The translations under genes were made by a program, and so were the position numbers. The notes under the pieces were generated by a model, which ran no database searches, had not been told where the DNA came from, and saw nothing but the letters and a program-made list of their open reading frames with translations. Below, in pieces: positions 1-12,945 of a stretch of DNA of 64,000 nucleotides. The DNA is taken from the NCBI RefSeq assembly GCF_036373705.1, contig NC_089852.1, positions 35,170,707-35,234,706 of the forward strand, given 5' to 3'. The DNA is from Amia ocellicauda. Lineage: Eukaryota; Chordata; Actinopteri; Amiiformes; Amiidae. Positions within the stretch are counted from its first letter, which is position 1. Each line of letters starts with the position of its first letter.

Positions 1-1939
1 ACCTGCCAGTTTTGTCTTCTGTACAATAGTTAGACAAAGGCGGCAGCTAGATTACTGCAATAGAATTGTGAATTCACAGTATAGAGCAAACAGCCAGGAC
101 TGCCTTCTTGTACCGACTATTTTCCTTTATCAGGGAACAAGTTTTTCACTGAATAACATCTGCGTACCTGGCATGGAGAACGAGTCACAGGGCCTGCATG
201 TGCCAGTGTTGCTGCCGCTGCTTGTGAATACTAATTGTGCTGACGGCACCTTATTTCCCCACAACAGCAATATTTCAAGTGCAGAAATGTGCAATAACTC
301 ACACAAAAGTGCGTCACAGAGAAAGGTACACAACTGATGCTCAATGAATGGCGTAGAAATAACAAGTCTGTCTGCTTACAGTGAACCTAATCAGCATGCT
401 TGAAATAGAAATGGTGAGTTTTATTAATCATTCCATGTAAAATGGGAACAGGGAGGTGTGCGTTTACATCGTGGAATGGCTTTCAAGCCGTTTAATCTCA
501 CTGTGATAATGTTTGGGTCACTAAACTGGCAGAAGGGAGGTGTGATTTTATATCGTATAAGATTGAATACTCTTGTATGCCCTTTAAAAATTCAAATGTA
601 GAAATTTAGTTGCAGCCCAGTTACTATATTTCTTGAGGAATTTTGATGTTTGCAAAATGACTGAGTATCAAGTGCCAATTTAATCTAAAATAACAAATAT
701 TAAAGTAAATAACAAATATTATTATTGCTGAACATGACAAATTTCCCCAGCTGAGTGCAAGATCAAAACAGGCCACATTTTGTGCTTGAATCCTCCTTGA
801 TTCTGTCATTCACTTCGGTCTCAAAAAATCAGTCCATCTCCAAAACAAATTTAAGACCCCCTCACAGGGACTGCAGGGGTCATAAAGTTAAGCTCGTGTT
901 TGCATTTTCCCTCTATACATGACAGCTATTGTGGAACCCAAAACAATGGTTCTTGTATCACAATGCTGTCTGTGTGGAGCTGGTTTACTACAGTTTGTCC
1001 ACCTCAGCAATATCTCGTGCAAAGCTTCCGTGTCCAGTGGAAGATGGAGCCCTGAGAACAGACAAGTATTAAATTACATGGACTACACACAGTTTGGTAA
1101 TTGGTTAATCAGGTAGTGTTCTTAAATTTGAAATGGAATAACTTCACTATAAATTCTCTTTTAACTTAGTTTTCATGTATTTTCATGTATCAGTTACCTC
1201 ATCCATAACTTACACAAATTCAACTATCCAGTCTGCTGAAGACTTACAGTAAGACAATTACTAAATAATAAATTTTAAAGATAAAAAATCTGGAAATCAA
1301 AACACTGTCTTTACATATTCAAATACATTAAACATGTCTGCTATGGGTGGAGGAAAGTGGGGAAATAGTGCTCTCAGCCTAACTGTAAGTGTACCCTTGC
1401 AGTCCTATCAACCTAATACTAACAGCCTGTGGTTTACAGGGGTGCTGACACAGTACCATCACTAGCTCAGACTTTGTTTGCTCTCCTGTGTCTGTCTGAG
1501 CTGTGAAGGTCTGCCCATGAACGCAAATTGTCCAGCTAGGGAGAAGCACTCCTTGCTGAGCTTTTCCTATTCATTCAGCACCTCATAGACTGAGTTATCC
1601 CTGACAAAGTGTAGCTTGACAACTGTGTGAAGTAAATACACACACACACACACTTTGTGCAGCATTAACCATTTCCTCAGAGGATTTGTTTACCTTTGAA
1701 CCAAGTTTTGGTACTTTTAGACGACTCAAACTGTGAAAAGGTATGTTTCCCACAAGTGGCATTTAAATTTGTTTCAGTTTATACATTGTTTTTGTGTGTG
1801 TCCTTGTTTACTTTCCTAGCTGTATCTGGAGAGTGTTATAACTGAGTTCCTCTGGGCACCTGACCTCAGTGTTGCTGGTGTTAATTGTTGAGGTCCAGTC
1901 AACTGCAGTGGACTCCGCCCCCTGGGTTGTTAGGGGTCA
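1..1939. other. left-edge intergenic DNA, no gene recognised
   Basis: AT-rich sequence upstream of the defensin gene. The open frames here are short, overlap on both strands and show no domain, signal peptide or exon pattern I recognise. There is a short CA run near 1639-1652. The last 100 bases hold the likely defensin promoter. Confidence 0.5.
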
Positions 1940-1945
1940 TATAAA
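1940..1945 (+). promoter_or_regulatory. TATA box of the beta-defensin gene
   Basis: TATAAA lies about 62 bases upstream of the defensin start codon. That leaves room for a short 5' UTR, so transcription would start around 1970. The position and the compact gene support a core promoter; no other element was identified. Confidence 0.65.
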
Positions 1946-2001
1946 TGCAGCCTGGGTGCCCTGCTGTGCTGTCTGAGGTCTTTTCTTGACACAGTCACGT
2001 C

Positions 2002-2872
2002 ATGAACCGGCTGGGCTTGGCTTTCTTTGTGCTTTTTCTACTTGCAGCTGTACAAGGTAAGCAGCATATGAGATGCTGAGATGATGATGACTATTAATTT
2101 TAATAATACTTGCATTTCTTGTCTGTCACCTTAATTATCTCATGTACTGTTAGCAAAACCCGCTGTGGGGAACAGGTGAACAGATCATGTAAACGTTGTC
2201 ATGGTTCTCAATGAGTGACTGAAGGGTGGAACTAGGAAAGCAAGTCGATGGATTTTGTAGAATCTTGGAACCTGGCATTCTAACCTTCAGCTGTGATGAT
2301 ACAGTGCTGTGACTTAGTCTCCGCATTGTCCCCCTGTAAAGCTGACGAGGTGGAGGTGAAGTACATGACCTGCGGTTACAGGGGGTACTGTCGCCGGTTC
2401 TGCTATGCCCAGGAGTACATAGTGGGTCATCATGGCTGTCCTCGCAAATACAGGTACTGCAAACTCTGACCAGTCCGAAAATAACTGAAGATTAACCAGC
2501 TGATCCGATCCAAGTTTGCTCTGACTAGTCTCTCTGATCAATCAGCTGCTCCCCTGTGCTGAAGTAACTATTTTAGAGGGAAACACTAAAATGTCACTTC
2601 CACTGTGCTCAGCAGTTTCCTCTCCACAGAATGTATTTGCAGGATATCTATGCTAGTGGCACAGTCATGTTTAATTATAAATTAGCATTTCCCACATGCC
2701 TTTACGTGAAGTATGATGATTATTATTTAGCATTTGCACTCAACACTGTAAAAGCTAGATGTGTACATATTATGGATGTTATCATTTGTAATGAATGCAA
2801 ACACGCAGTGCTGAAGGTGTTTTTGCTTTGCTTTGTTTTATCTTTTGCAGATGCTGTGCTTTGAGGAATTAG
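2002..2872 (+). CDS. beta-defensin precursor, three exons, 62 residues
   Basis: A secreted cationic antimicrobial peptide. Coding exons are 2002-2056, 2342-2453 and 2851-2872; phases 1 and 2 join without a break and end at TAG. Residues 1-18 form a hydrophobic signal peptide (MNRLGLAFFV...), followed by a short acidic propiece (ADEVEVKY). The mature part has six cysteines at 29, 35, 39, 51, 57 and 58, a C-X5-C-X3-C-X11-C-X5-CC pattern that is the beta-defensin signature. The stretches CGYRGYC, RRFCYAQEYIVGHHGCP and RYRCC-like KYRCC closely resemble the teleost defensin group known from groupers and medaka. The three-exon layout, with the CC pair in the last exon, is the fish arrangement. An upstream AG at 2316-2317 is also in phase and would add eight residues; the site before 2342 has the better pyrimidine tract and gives the expected mature start. 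Confidence 0.93.
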
Positions 2873-3061
2873 CACCCACAGCAAAGGAATCTGAATCCAC
2901 AATGAGACATGCAGGCAGAGTGTGCATAGAATAAGTGCAGCATTAGCTTTAGTTTGCATCTAAAGAACTGTGCTCTTGAGCATTTAGGGTATGATACCAT
3001 GGTGATAGCATTGCGGAGTTTAGAAATCTAGTGTAATAACATGAGAATAATGGAAAAATAT

Positions 3062-3067
3062 AATAAA
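3062..3067 (+). terminator. poly(A) signal of the beta-defensin gene
   Basis: AATAAA about 190 bases after the defensin stop codon, the first canonical signal downstream. It implies a short 3' UTR. Confidence 0.6.
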
Positions 3068-6000
3068 CCACTTAGTGCAGACTAACCACTAAAATGTTGT
3101 AAATATTGAAAAATCTATCTGGGACTAGGAGGACTGATTTAACAAAAATAAAATGTATGAAATGTAGTCCAACCAAAACATTTCCACAAATTATTAGAGA
3201 TAGCCATGAATATAAAGAATTGAATCCTCTGATGGGTCTAGTATACAAAACAGCTGCCTGTGTTAAAGGGGCTGTGCTCATTATACTGAGAGGACCCCTT
3301 GAAAACCCTAAAGGAGGAAAATATAAGTTACTGACAAAGCACGCCTTTGTGTAGCTTAGGTAATCTCTTATACAACATTACTTTTGCACGCAATAGTATA
3401 AGATACAGAACTGAAGAGCAGTGAAACATTGAGATGTGGTAATGCTGTTGATTTCCAACATCCAATATCCAATATCTTCCGAGATATTTTGCCTACATTT
3501 TTGTTAATCTATTACATTTAAACACATGCACTTAAACTACAATCCCAGAACAGATGTACATGTTTTAATTTAATTTATTTCTAAATTAAAACATATCTGT
3601 CAACTCTCCCTTATTTTCCAGAAGTCTCCCTTATTTTGGAAATTTCTCCTAGAGAGCTTATTTCCCATATTCAAATATTTAGTAATATGTGACTTAAGAG
3701 AAAAGAACTGAGTGTCTCACACCGACATTTAAATGTATTAATGAAAAGAGATCTCGGTTTACAAAATTTTCTATCAAGACCAGTTTTGGAGCCCTGAACT
3801 ACTGACTGCAGCTTTTTGAAAGCTTTTTGTTGACAGGTATGTACAATTTTCTGGTGTTTCACAATCTATGTGACAAAAGCAACTGCACAGCAAACCAAAC
3901 TGGTTTAAACAAACAGGCAGTTTTATAAAAGTGTTACTGTCTATATGCATGTTTGTATCAGTCATAATCACAGACTAGTTGTGTCACAAATATTTATATG
4001 TATATTTTGGCTTGTTTTCCAAATAATAATTAATTAAAATAAAATAAATTACAAAAAAAAAAAAAAATGTTCTGGTCTTGTTTTTGTGTTTATTTGTTTA
4101 CAGTATCTGGCTGGGTAAAATTAGATCAATACAGTTGTCGATTACTTTTACAGACCTTCAGGAACTGGAAATTAATCTCAAAGACAGTACTGAGAGCAAA
4201 CTATTAGAATAATCAATGACAAGAGTGATCTAAATGCCTACTGAAGAGTGATTTAGTTGTGTCATGTTATCGACTTCTCTGTAGTTCAGTACGTAGGTGT
4301 TTATGTTAAATCAATTGCAGTAGTCCTTATTAACATAATGCAATGATACTTTGATACAACATATCAAATGTACTGGGAAAATGTAAACAGGAAGTTTAGT
4401 GGACTGGGTCTACTATTTGGGTGTTGACTAGGCTAGGGATTCTGGCAATGAGTCAGTTAGTAGCAGCACGAACCCCTACCTTATTAGCATTAAAAACAAC
4501 CTGAATTGCAACCTTAGCCGCCAACATAAATAACAAAAAAACAAAAACAAAAGAAAACTACACTCTTCTCATCTTTGTTTAGCATCCGGAACACAAAAAG
4601 AACACACATAATGTTGGTTATCTAGCCCAAACCCTAATATTAGCTATTAAAATTCACCTTTAGAGTTGGACTTCTTGTTATAAACTTCTATTAGTCAGGT
4701 CTGCATTTGAAATAATATATTTAAGTATTGTTTCAAGTAGGAAGCAAACATTTTATGTATTTATTTTCTAAATTCAAATGTACATATGATACATGTATTT
4801 ATTTCCCCCTACATATAAGGTATCATTAAACATACAGTCTATATGTTTTCATTTACGGTATTCATAAAACATTTTTAAAGCACTATACAGTGTTAATGTA
4901 AATTAAGATATATGCTTTCCTATATATTTTAAATATATTAATCTTCTGTATGGTAAGACACCAATGTGCAACAACCAGACATTTTTGTGAAGAAACAGCA
5001 GCGCCAGATCTGGCTCAGTAGTGGTTAAAGATTCCTGTGTCTATAAACATGTGCTGCTCTGTGCACTTCATTGTCGTCTGGGTTATCATTCAATCTTTGT
5101 ACTTCTGTAATACGGTCAGCACAGCGTGACACTGCTACAATGGAACAAACCCCCACAAATCTGTTTACATGAGTTTTTTTACGTGCAGAATAATATGACA
5201 ACAAACCACAGACAGCTGTCTCTGGCTGGTCCAAACCAGTGATGGATTTCGGAGCAAAAAAAGGCTGAACTTTTGATCTCGGCAGAATCCTTAGATAACT
5301 TATTTATTTTAAAATCTGCTTTAAATCCCATTTGCTTTCAACATTCAAAGCCGGTTAGAAAGAAACTCATTTGATTTGAAAATCATTATAATGGTTGTGT
5401 AATTTTTATTTCTATGGGATACCCTATTAATCTTAGCCTTTTCACAACCTGCTGAGAAGCAATCCGAAAAAGCATAAAACAAACAAACAGAATACGTGGC
5501 ACTATTTATAATTGCTCCTCAGGCACACAACTAGGGATTGGGAATTCATCAAGTAGTGTATTCTAGATAAAACATTTTCATCTGCAGATAACTGCCCAGG
5601 TGTTTCCACATTGGGGATGTCATTTGATTAGGCTAATTAAAGTACTTTCTTACATATTCTGCAGTTAGGAGCAGGTCAATATGTAACATTGCAGGTCATT
5701 AATAATGCAGGCTATGATGTAACACTAAGGAGAAAAACAGTAATTGGTAAACTACGAGCTGTCAAAGTAGTCCTTCCAGACAAGGCCAAAGAGACTGGAA
5801 TCCAAGTGTTCATAAATTAATGGTGATGGAAAGGGAAAGTCTCAAGCTATTCAGTGGACAGAGCAGCACCAGGTAATATTTATTACTTTAACTGATGCCA
5901 CCAGATATTAGGTCCCCTGACTTTAAGCAGCCATTTGTCTGACACACTGGTGCATCGCAGGAGGGGATTGGTGCAGTGCTGTACCAGCGCTAGGAAGGTA

Positions 6001-6703
6001 ATATGAGAGAGTTTGCCTATGGGACACGAAAATTGACGCCCACTGAGACAAATCACCACCTACATTCAGGCAAGTTGGAATCCCTAGCATTAAAATGGAT
6101 AAATACTGAAAAATGAAAGGATTATCTCTATTATGCTTCTTCATTTATAGTTTACAGTGACAATAATCCTTTAACATACATTATTAGTTCTGCAAAGATG
6201 GGTAGCGGAACTAGCTGATTTTAATTTTACTGTCCAGGCTCGGTAGAGCTAATATTGATGCAGACATGGGTTTTAACTGTGATGGCTAATGCCCAGTGCC
6301 GTTTCATTAACGGATAGGGGACAGACCAGCTGAAAATGGGACAAATGGACAGCCTACTCATAAGTCTATCATGAGCTGCATGAGGAAGTGGTACATTTTG
6401 GTGTGGAGTTCTATCTAGGTTGGCCATTCGTCTGGTATTTTCTATCTGCCCGTCTATATGGTTTTCTTCTGATCTATCAGCGGCCACCCTGCTCGGGAGT
6501 GATATTTCTGTGGCAACACAAGCTGGCAGCTATAACCGCTCTTGCGATACAAGATACAATTCCACTGTAGCCCTTGTGCTAAACCTTTATCTCAGTCTCA
6601 CTGGGTTTCCTCTTTTTAAGTTTAAATTCTAACATGCCTGTTTGAGGGTGGTACAGTACTAGCAATATCACTCTGTGCCATTTCTTCTATTCTCCTTATA
6701 CAG

Positions 6704-6766
<63 letters not shown>

Positions 6767-7143
6767 CAGGGTAAACTCTTTCTCTCAAGGCATTAACAGA
6801 AGCCTTTATAACCTGTGGTGGCATTTCTTCTGTACAGGCCTGCATGTATTGTTCAGCATCTCTCAGTCTAGACGTGTCCGCATCTATTAGCTCTCACTAG
6901 CCTGAAATCCGCCTGTTCAGCTACCCATCTGTGCACAGTGGCATTACGTAGTTGAACTAAGACTGTACTTTAAAGCATTGTTGTAAATTGAAAACTACAA
7001 ATTAACAAGCATAATAAAGAGCCATGTTTCAGTAATTGCCCATTTCACGCGGGGGATTCCGCCCTGCCTGAATGTAGGCGCTGCTTTCTCAGTAACCCGG
7101 AAGTACTACAGAACTGCGACACCTGCCTTTATTTTGAGTCAAG
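3068..7143. other. intergenic DNA between defensin and WDR73
   Basis: No exon or recognisable transposon protein was found. There is a poly(A) run near 4052, and an AT-rich imperfect hairpin at 3561-3593 (12-base arms). A trinucleotide repeat is listed separately. The last 100 bases are GC-richer and should be the WDR73 promoter and 5' UTR; no TATA box is evident there, as expected for a housekeeping gene. Confidence 0.5.
6706..6764. repeat. (AAT)n microsatellite
   Basis: About 19 uninterrupted AAT units. Read as protein it gives a poly-asparagine frame, which is not evidence of a gene. Confidence 0.95.
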
Positions 7144-7574
7144 ATGGAGGGATCCTCGTATGAAGATGAAGTTGACGACTGGTTTATCGAATCCATTAAC
7201 TTGTGAGCAGACTACATTATTCAGATAAACATTTGGATATAATACAAAGAGGGGAGTTTACTTAACCTACCACTTTGCGGCGCTTTACTGCTACACATTG
7301 ACATTGCATCTGTGCAAAACAGTAACGCATGTCTCGGCAGTAGCATTTTGAAATGGTCCCTCTCTGTGATATATATATATATTTTATTGGCAACTGAAGA
7401 AAACTGGCGCACTTATATCATGTATATCGTATGTAATTCAGCCTTGTGTACATAAACACGATGGATTAAAGGGATTTGTATCAGACTGAACGTTATTCCG
7501 GTTTCAAGTGTAATGTACAATGGTGCACACATTGTGACGTTTACAGGCAGTTTTAATAAATGTGTGTGCGTGTG

Positions 7575-7617
<43 letters not shown>

Positions 7618-10600
7618 AACCAGAGCTGTGAGTATGATACCCTGTACTAAATACTTTGAAACTATAATATACGAGTCACAGCATTAGCATATTGAATTGA
7701 GCAAACGGTGGTTTGTTTAGTTTTCAAACGCACTGTTCATGCCATATCGGGCAATATTGCACTGTTACACTGAGATTACTGTGTCTTCATTCACACTGTT
7801 GTTCTCTCCCTCAGGTACACGGATCTGCATCTGTTTGAGCTCCAGGGTCCGACGCAAGTCATAGAATGGACCGGAGAGAAAAGTGAGAAAGAAAAATAAA
7901 CACAACAAATCTGTGTTTTGAGAATTATAGGACTGAGTTCCCAGTGCAATTGAAATGCTTCCTTTGTGACCTTTCTGAAGTGTCTTCATTGGTGTGTATT
8001 TATTTAATCATTTGACTGGCTCCAAGGAAACTCACATTGTGAACGGCAATTCCGGTTTATATTGAACTGGAATTGCCTTTCACAATGCAAAAGTTTTAAG
8101 GAACTGTACAATGTTGCAGAGTTCAAAGAGGACATTGAATGGAGTGCTTTGGAAATGTAGAATACAACATGCATATTTATCTTTGCTTTATCAGTATTAT
8201 GCAACTTTATCATTGACCTTCCTTTATAATACACCCTAGGTATCTGTGTAGCAGGCTATGGAAGTAGCAAAAGGAATGAAATCCTGGAGCTGGCTTTGCC
8301 TCAGAAACTGTACGCCAAAGAAAACCGGGTGAGCATGCAGCCGGCTTCTGTGCTCTATAAAGACCCGAGCAGCTGCAGGCGCATCCCTCTGTGGAGGTGC
8401 CATCCTTGACCATATCAGAACAGGGAACCTGACAGCAAGCACCTCACACTACAGGACTAACACTGTGCATGGACACTTAGTATTCAATCTGTAAATTAGC
8501 GCATTCTTAGCAGCAAAGCTTCTTATTCATTGATTGATTGACTTGTTTATGTATTTGTGTAGTTTGTGCATAAGATACTGATAGTCAGTAGCTGCTTTTT
8601 AACTTTGATATAAAACAAGCTTCTGAGTGCATTTATATTAAACATTAGAACTTAATGCCTGGATCAATAGTTTGTAACTAACTAAAAATAAGAAAATAGA
8701 TTTGCATTAATACATATTTATTGTAAAGGGATTAATAGGATAAATGTAATTTAAGAAATTGCATTGGGTCCCTCGGTCAATGTCCTGCATGCTGTGTGAC
8801 CTTTCTCCTCAGGGTTTGTGTCCTGAAAGGGATTTTAAGGTGGAACACGGGGGCTTCTCTGACACACCCATTCACTGCCTCAAGCACGTCTTGGGAACAA
8901 GGTGATTTACCCCTCTCTGTTATGCTGTCACTATAAAATAATGTTATTCCTGACTGGCTTGTCAGTTCCGCTCTGTATCAAAGGCATTCTAAATGTGCAC
9001 ACTTTCCTTTACTGTTTCTAAGATCTGTGGTGACCAGCGGTCCCCCCGAGAGCCCTCTGCAGATCTGGAGGATCGGAGGTGATGACAGTGGTGAGCACCA
9101 GCGCCTTCTCAGGAGTTTAAAGGACAAGATTAACAGCCCCTATAGTTGGGGTCTCCAGCACTGGTCCTGGGGAGCCCCACTCCACTTTAGGTCACCGTAA
9201 ATCACCCATTGCTAAATACTGGGAACACATGAGTTATTAATCAATTAATCAAATCGTTCTTGCTCTGAGAGGCTGAAGGTATTCAGATGATCAGTCCCAC
9301 TCTTTTCTAAAGGACTGGATTTACCAAACCACCTGCTTCATGGATCAGAATAAAATACTTCCAGGTGTTTATCAATTTGTGATAGAAGGGTGACCTCCAA
9401 AACCTGCTGGATAGGGGCTCTCCAGGGCCAGGGTTCGAGGCACCTGCCCCATAGTCTACTGAAATACATTCTAATACAGTATTTATCTAGAATAAATGAG
9501 ACATACTTCTAAGGACCCTGTGTGCATAAACTGCATATAGTTTTTTTTTTTTTTTTTAAAGGAATAAGAAAGGGGCAAATTCAAGGAGATTTTTGTATTG
9601 TTTTATTATTAAATGCTTAGCAGCTCATTGTGCTCCATTGTGTTTTGTCTTTTGTTGGACTGTAGATGTCATCAAGAGAACAGCATGTATTGAAGCTTCG
9701 ACTGGGTCACGGAGCCAGAGGAAGGTTGCTCCCAGTCTCTCCGGGAAACCTTGTGTTCTCCACGCCTCCCAGGTCAATGACACAGCGCTCACTGACCTGG
9801 AGTCACACAGGTCTCTCTATTCAGTGGGTAATTACAAAACAGAGGTGTTTGTGTGTGATTGTATGTTCTATATTTAATTTACACCTATTTGTTATTTTGT
9901 TTCAGTGTGGAATCACCTTTTCTGTGTTTTGATTTGATCTTTTATTTTCCACTCAATCACTTGTGCAGCTTGTGCTGATGAGGTTTACCTTTTTTCCTTT
10001 CTTTACCGCCCATTGCAGACACAGACTGTGCAGACAGAGTGAGCGGCCTAGAGTTTGTGAGTGCAGATGAGTTTGTGGTTTGCTCGGACAGGGGTCACTT
10101 GTGGTTGTGTGATGTGAGGGACCCAGCCGGCCTGCAGTCCGTGGCGAGCCCAGAGCAGGAGGGACTCCAGTGGTGTATGGGGTTGAAGAAACGGCACGTC
10201 CACACAGACCCAGCCGCCTGTGCTGTGGCGAGGCTCTCTTCTGCTTGCCAAGTCCTTGTCACAGATCTCAGAAGTCCAAGGAGCCCTTTGTGTCAGGCCA
10301 AGATGACCATCCACCAGGACGCTCCTTGTCTGGATTTCATGACTGTGACCTGGGCGCCAGCTTTAGATCAGTGTGTGGCTGTGTCAGGTGAGCAAGGAAG
10401 CCATTGATGAGAGTAATATAAGTGTGACAGATTTGCAGAACAGTGTCACGCTTGCTATAGGTATGTTTGTATGTGTTTAGTGTAAAAACCGCAGGTAGCT
10501 CTTGTTCCCTCTCAGCGGCTCATAGCAGAAACAACCCCAACAATTGAAATGAAATGGGCTCACACACATTCCCCAGTACAGTAATTCTAACTGGAACAAT

Positions 10601-11014
10601 CTGAGAGGAGTGAAGACGGTGATCCTACAGACATCTGCAGCCACTGAGTGTAGTACATTACTGTTGTTGTCATTATTACTGTTGTCCAGAGCAATCTGAG
10701 CCACAGTGAAACTGAGAACAGATATCAGCCAATAATGGTGCATCACATTTGTGTTCTTTTGTTTTGCATAAGGTTTCAATGGAGCAGTGCACATCTATGA
10801 CACACAATCCTGGGGCCCAGCAGCCACGGAAGCAGAACCGCTGTTTATTCACAAGGGCCACAGGATGTCACACGACCCCGACAGGGACAGGGATTCAGTT
10901 GTGGTCACAACACATGTGTGGCATCCATGGAAACCCAGGACTGTGTTATCCGCTGCCACTAACGGCTCATTGCACGTCTGGGACTGGGCCGACCAGACAG
11001 CTGTCCACCGCTAA
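7144..11014 (+). CDS. wdr73: WD repeat-containing protein 73, eight exons, 381 residues
   Basis: Coding exons: 7144-7202, 7815-7882, 8240-8328, 8813-8901, 9023-9090, 9666-9827, 10019-10387 and 10773-11014. Every junction is GT-AG, phases match, and the 1146 coding bases end at TAA. Human WDR73 has 378 residues. Recognisable blocks are the N-terminal [28 protein letters not shown] in exon 4, [13 protein letters not shown] in exon 5, and the C-terminal [16 protein letters not shown] followed by LHVWDW, the last a typical WD-repeat ending. WDR73 is a beta-propeller protein linked to microtubules and, in later work, to the INTS9-INTS11 module of Integrator; its loss in humans causes Galloway-Mowat syndrome. 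Introns are short (0.1-0.6 kb), and exon 7 is the largest at 369 bases. I see no damage. Confidence 0.96.
7577..7612. repeat. (TA)n microsatellite in WDR73 intron 1
   Basis: About 18 TA units in the first intron of WDR73, preceded by a GT-rich stretch. Confidence 0.95.
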
Positions 11015-11059
11015 GAAGCACAGACATTTTAATACATGTCTTCTAGCTAACTCACAATC

Positions 11060-11630
11060 TGTATTTCCTGAGTCCTATGATTGAGGGAAATCTTCGGTCC
11101 TAACCCAGGTTTTAATGTTTAATTCCCCTTTTATTGGTTTCACTGTCAAGAACTGGTTACCAGAAGCTGACCCTGCAACATTCTGCGTGATTCAGCTTTC
11201 ATAATAAACTGAACACGACCACATTTGTAACGTCCTTTTGATACACATGGATTCAGCATTATTCATATGTTTCTGAAATGATAAATAAAAAATATTTATT
11301 CTGTTTTTAGGTTTGTTTTTTAGAATGTATTATTTACTATTCTTCCATCTGGGAAATTTTGGACATCAACTATTTCCTATCAATGTATTTCCTGAGTCCT
11401 ATGATTGAGGGGAAGCTTCGGTCCTAGTCTAGGTTTTATTTTTCGCAATGTTTAATTCCCCTTTAATTGGTTTCATTCTGTCGAGAACTGGTTACCAGAA
11501 GCTGACCCTGCAACATTCTGTGTGATAAAATTTTCACAGTAATTTGTAACATAGACAAATATTGTAGTGTCCTTTTGACACAGATGGATGCAGCATTATT
11601 TATACATTCCTGAAATGATACATCAAAAAT
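11060..11630. repeat. tandem duplication of the WDR73 3' flank
   Basis: Two diverged direct copies, about 11060-11292 and 11384-11630, offset by about 324 bases. Both contain 'gtatttcctgagtcctatga' and 'gaactggttaccagaagctg'. The first copy lies in the WDR73 3' UTR and holds the AATAAA at 11213-11218. The second copy lacks that hexamer at the matching place. It is followed by an A/T homopolymer tract (11690-11729) and a Tc1/mariner element. Confidence 0.85.
11213..11218 (+). terminator. poly(A) signal of WDR73
   Basis: AATAAA about 200 bases after the WDR73 stop. A second AATAAA occurs near 11284 and may be an alternative signal. Confidence 0.6.
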
Positions 11631-11756
11631 AGTCTGATTTATATGGGTTTTTTTCTGCCTGGAAAACCCAAGTTTAGTGTTCTGGGAAGGTTTTACTTTT
11701 TTTTTTTTCAAAAAAAAAAAAAAAAAAAATCCCCACTTGATAAGACCATTAATGTA

Positions 11757-12945
11757 CACTAACCTAAAGGATTATTAGGAACACCATACTAATACTGTGT
11801 TTGACCCCCTTTCGCCTTCAGAACTGCCTTAATTCTACGTGGCATTGATTCAACAAGGTGCTGAAAGCATTCTTTAGAAATGTTGGCCCATATTGATAGG
11901 ATAGCATCTTGCAGTTGATGGAGATTTGTGGGATGCACATCCAGGGCACGAAGCTCCCGTTCCACCACATCCCAAAGATGCTCTATTGGGTTGAGATCTG
12001 GTAACTGTGGGGGCCAGTTTAGTACAGTGAACTTATTGTCATGTTCAAGAAACCAATTTGAAATGATTCGACCTTTGTGACATGGTGCATTATCCTGCTG
12101 GAAGTAGCCATCAGAGGATGGGTACATGGTGGTCATAAAGGGATGGACATGGTCAGAAACAACGCTCAGGTAGGTCGTGGCATTTAAACGATGCCCAATT
12201 GGCACTAAGGGGCCTAAAGTGTGCCAAGAAAACATCCCCCACACCATTACACCACCACCACCAGCCTGCACAGTGGTAACAAGGCATGATGGATCCATGT
12301 TCTCATTCTGTTTACGCCAAATTCTGACTCTACCATCTGAATGTCTCAACAGAAATCGAGACTCATCAGACCAGGCAACATTTTTCCAGTCTTCAACTGT
12401 CCAATTTTGGTGAGCTTGTGCAAATTGTAGCCTCTTTTTCCTATTTGTAGTGGAGATGAGTGGTACCCGGTGGGGTCTTCTGCTGTTGTAGCCCATCCGC
12501 CTCAAGGTTGTACGTGTTGTGGCTTATTGTGGTTATTTCAGTCAAAGTTGCTCTTCTATCAGCTTGAATCAGTCGGCCCATTCTCCTCTGACCTCTAGCA
12601 TCAACAAGGCATTTTCGCCCACAGGACTGCCGCATACTGGATGTTTTTCCCTTTTCACACCATTCTTTGTAAACCCTAGAAATGGTTGTGCGTGAAAATC
12701 CCAGTAACTGAGCAGATTGTGAAATACTCAGACCGGCCCGTCTGGCACCAACAACCATGCCACGCTCAAAATTGCTTAAATCACCTTTCTTTCCCATTCA
12801 GACATTCAGTTTGGAGTTCAGGAGATTGTCTTGACCAGGACCACACCCCTAAATGCATTGAAGCAACTGCCATGTGATTGGTTGGTTAGATAATTGCATT
12901 AATGAGAAATTGAACAGGTGTTCCTAATAATCCTTTAGGTGAGTG
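11757..12945 (-). mobile_element. Tc1/mariner element copy A, internally deleted
   Basis: Bounded by TA dinucleotides and by inverted termini of the form CACTCACCTAAAGGATTATT (the left copy has one change). The minus strand encodes the same transposase as the copies at 24.7 and 58.0 kb, in two pieces: an N-terminal helix-turn-helix part (start codon at 12795-12797) and the catalytic part (WSDESRF, QQDNAPCH, LNPIEHLWD). Against the full copy at 58.0 kb about 30 bases are missing near 12530, so the frame is split and this copy cannot make the whole enzyme. Length is 1189 bases against 1221 for the full copy. The near-identical sequence suggests recent insertion. Confidence 0.93.

Noticed and set aside
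12177-12413. 78-codon plus-strand frame, repeated at 25100 and 58434
   Set aside because: Antisense shadow of the Tc1/mariner transposase, repeated because the element is repeated.
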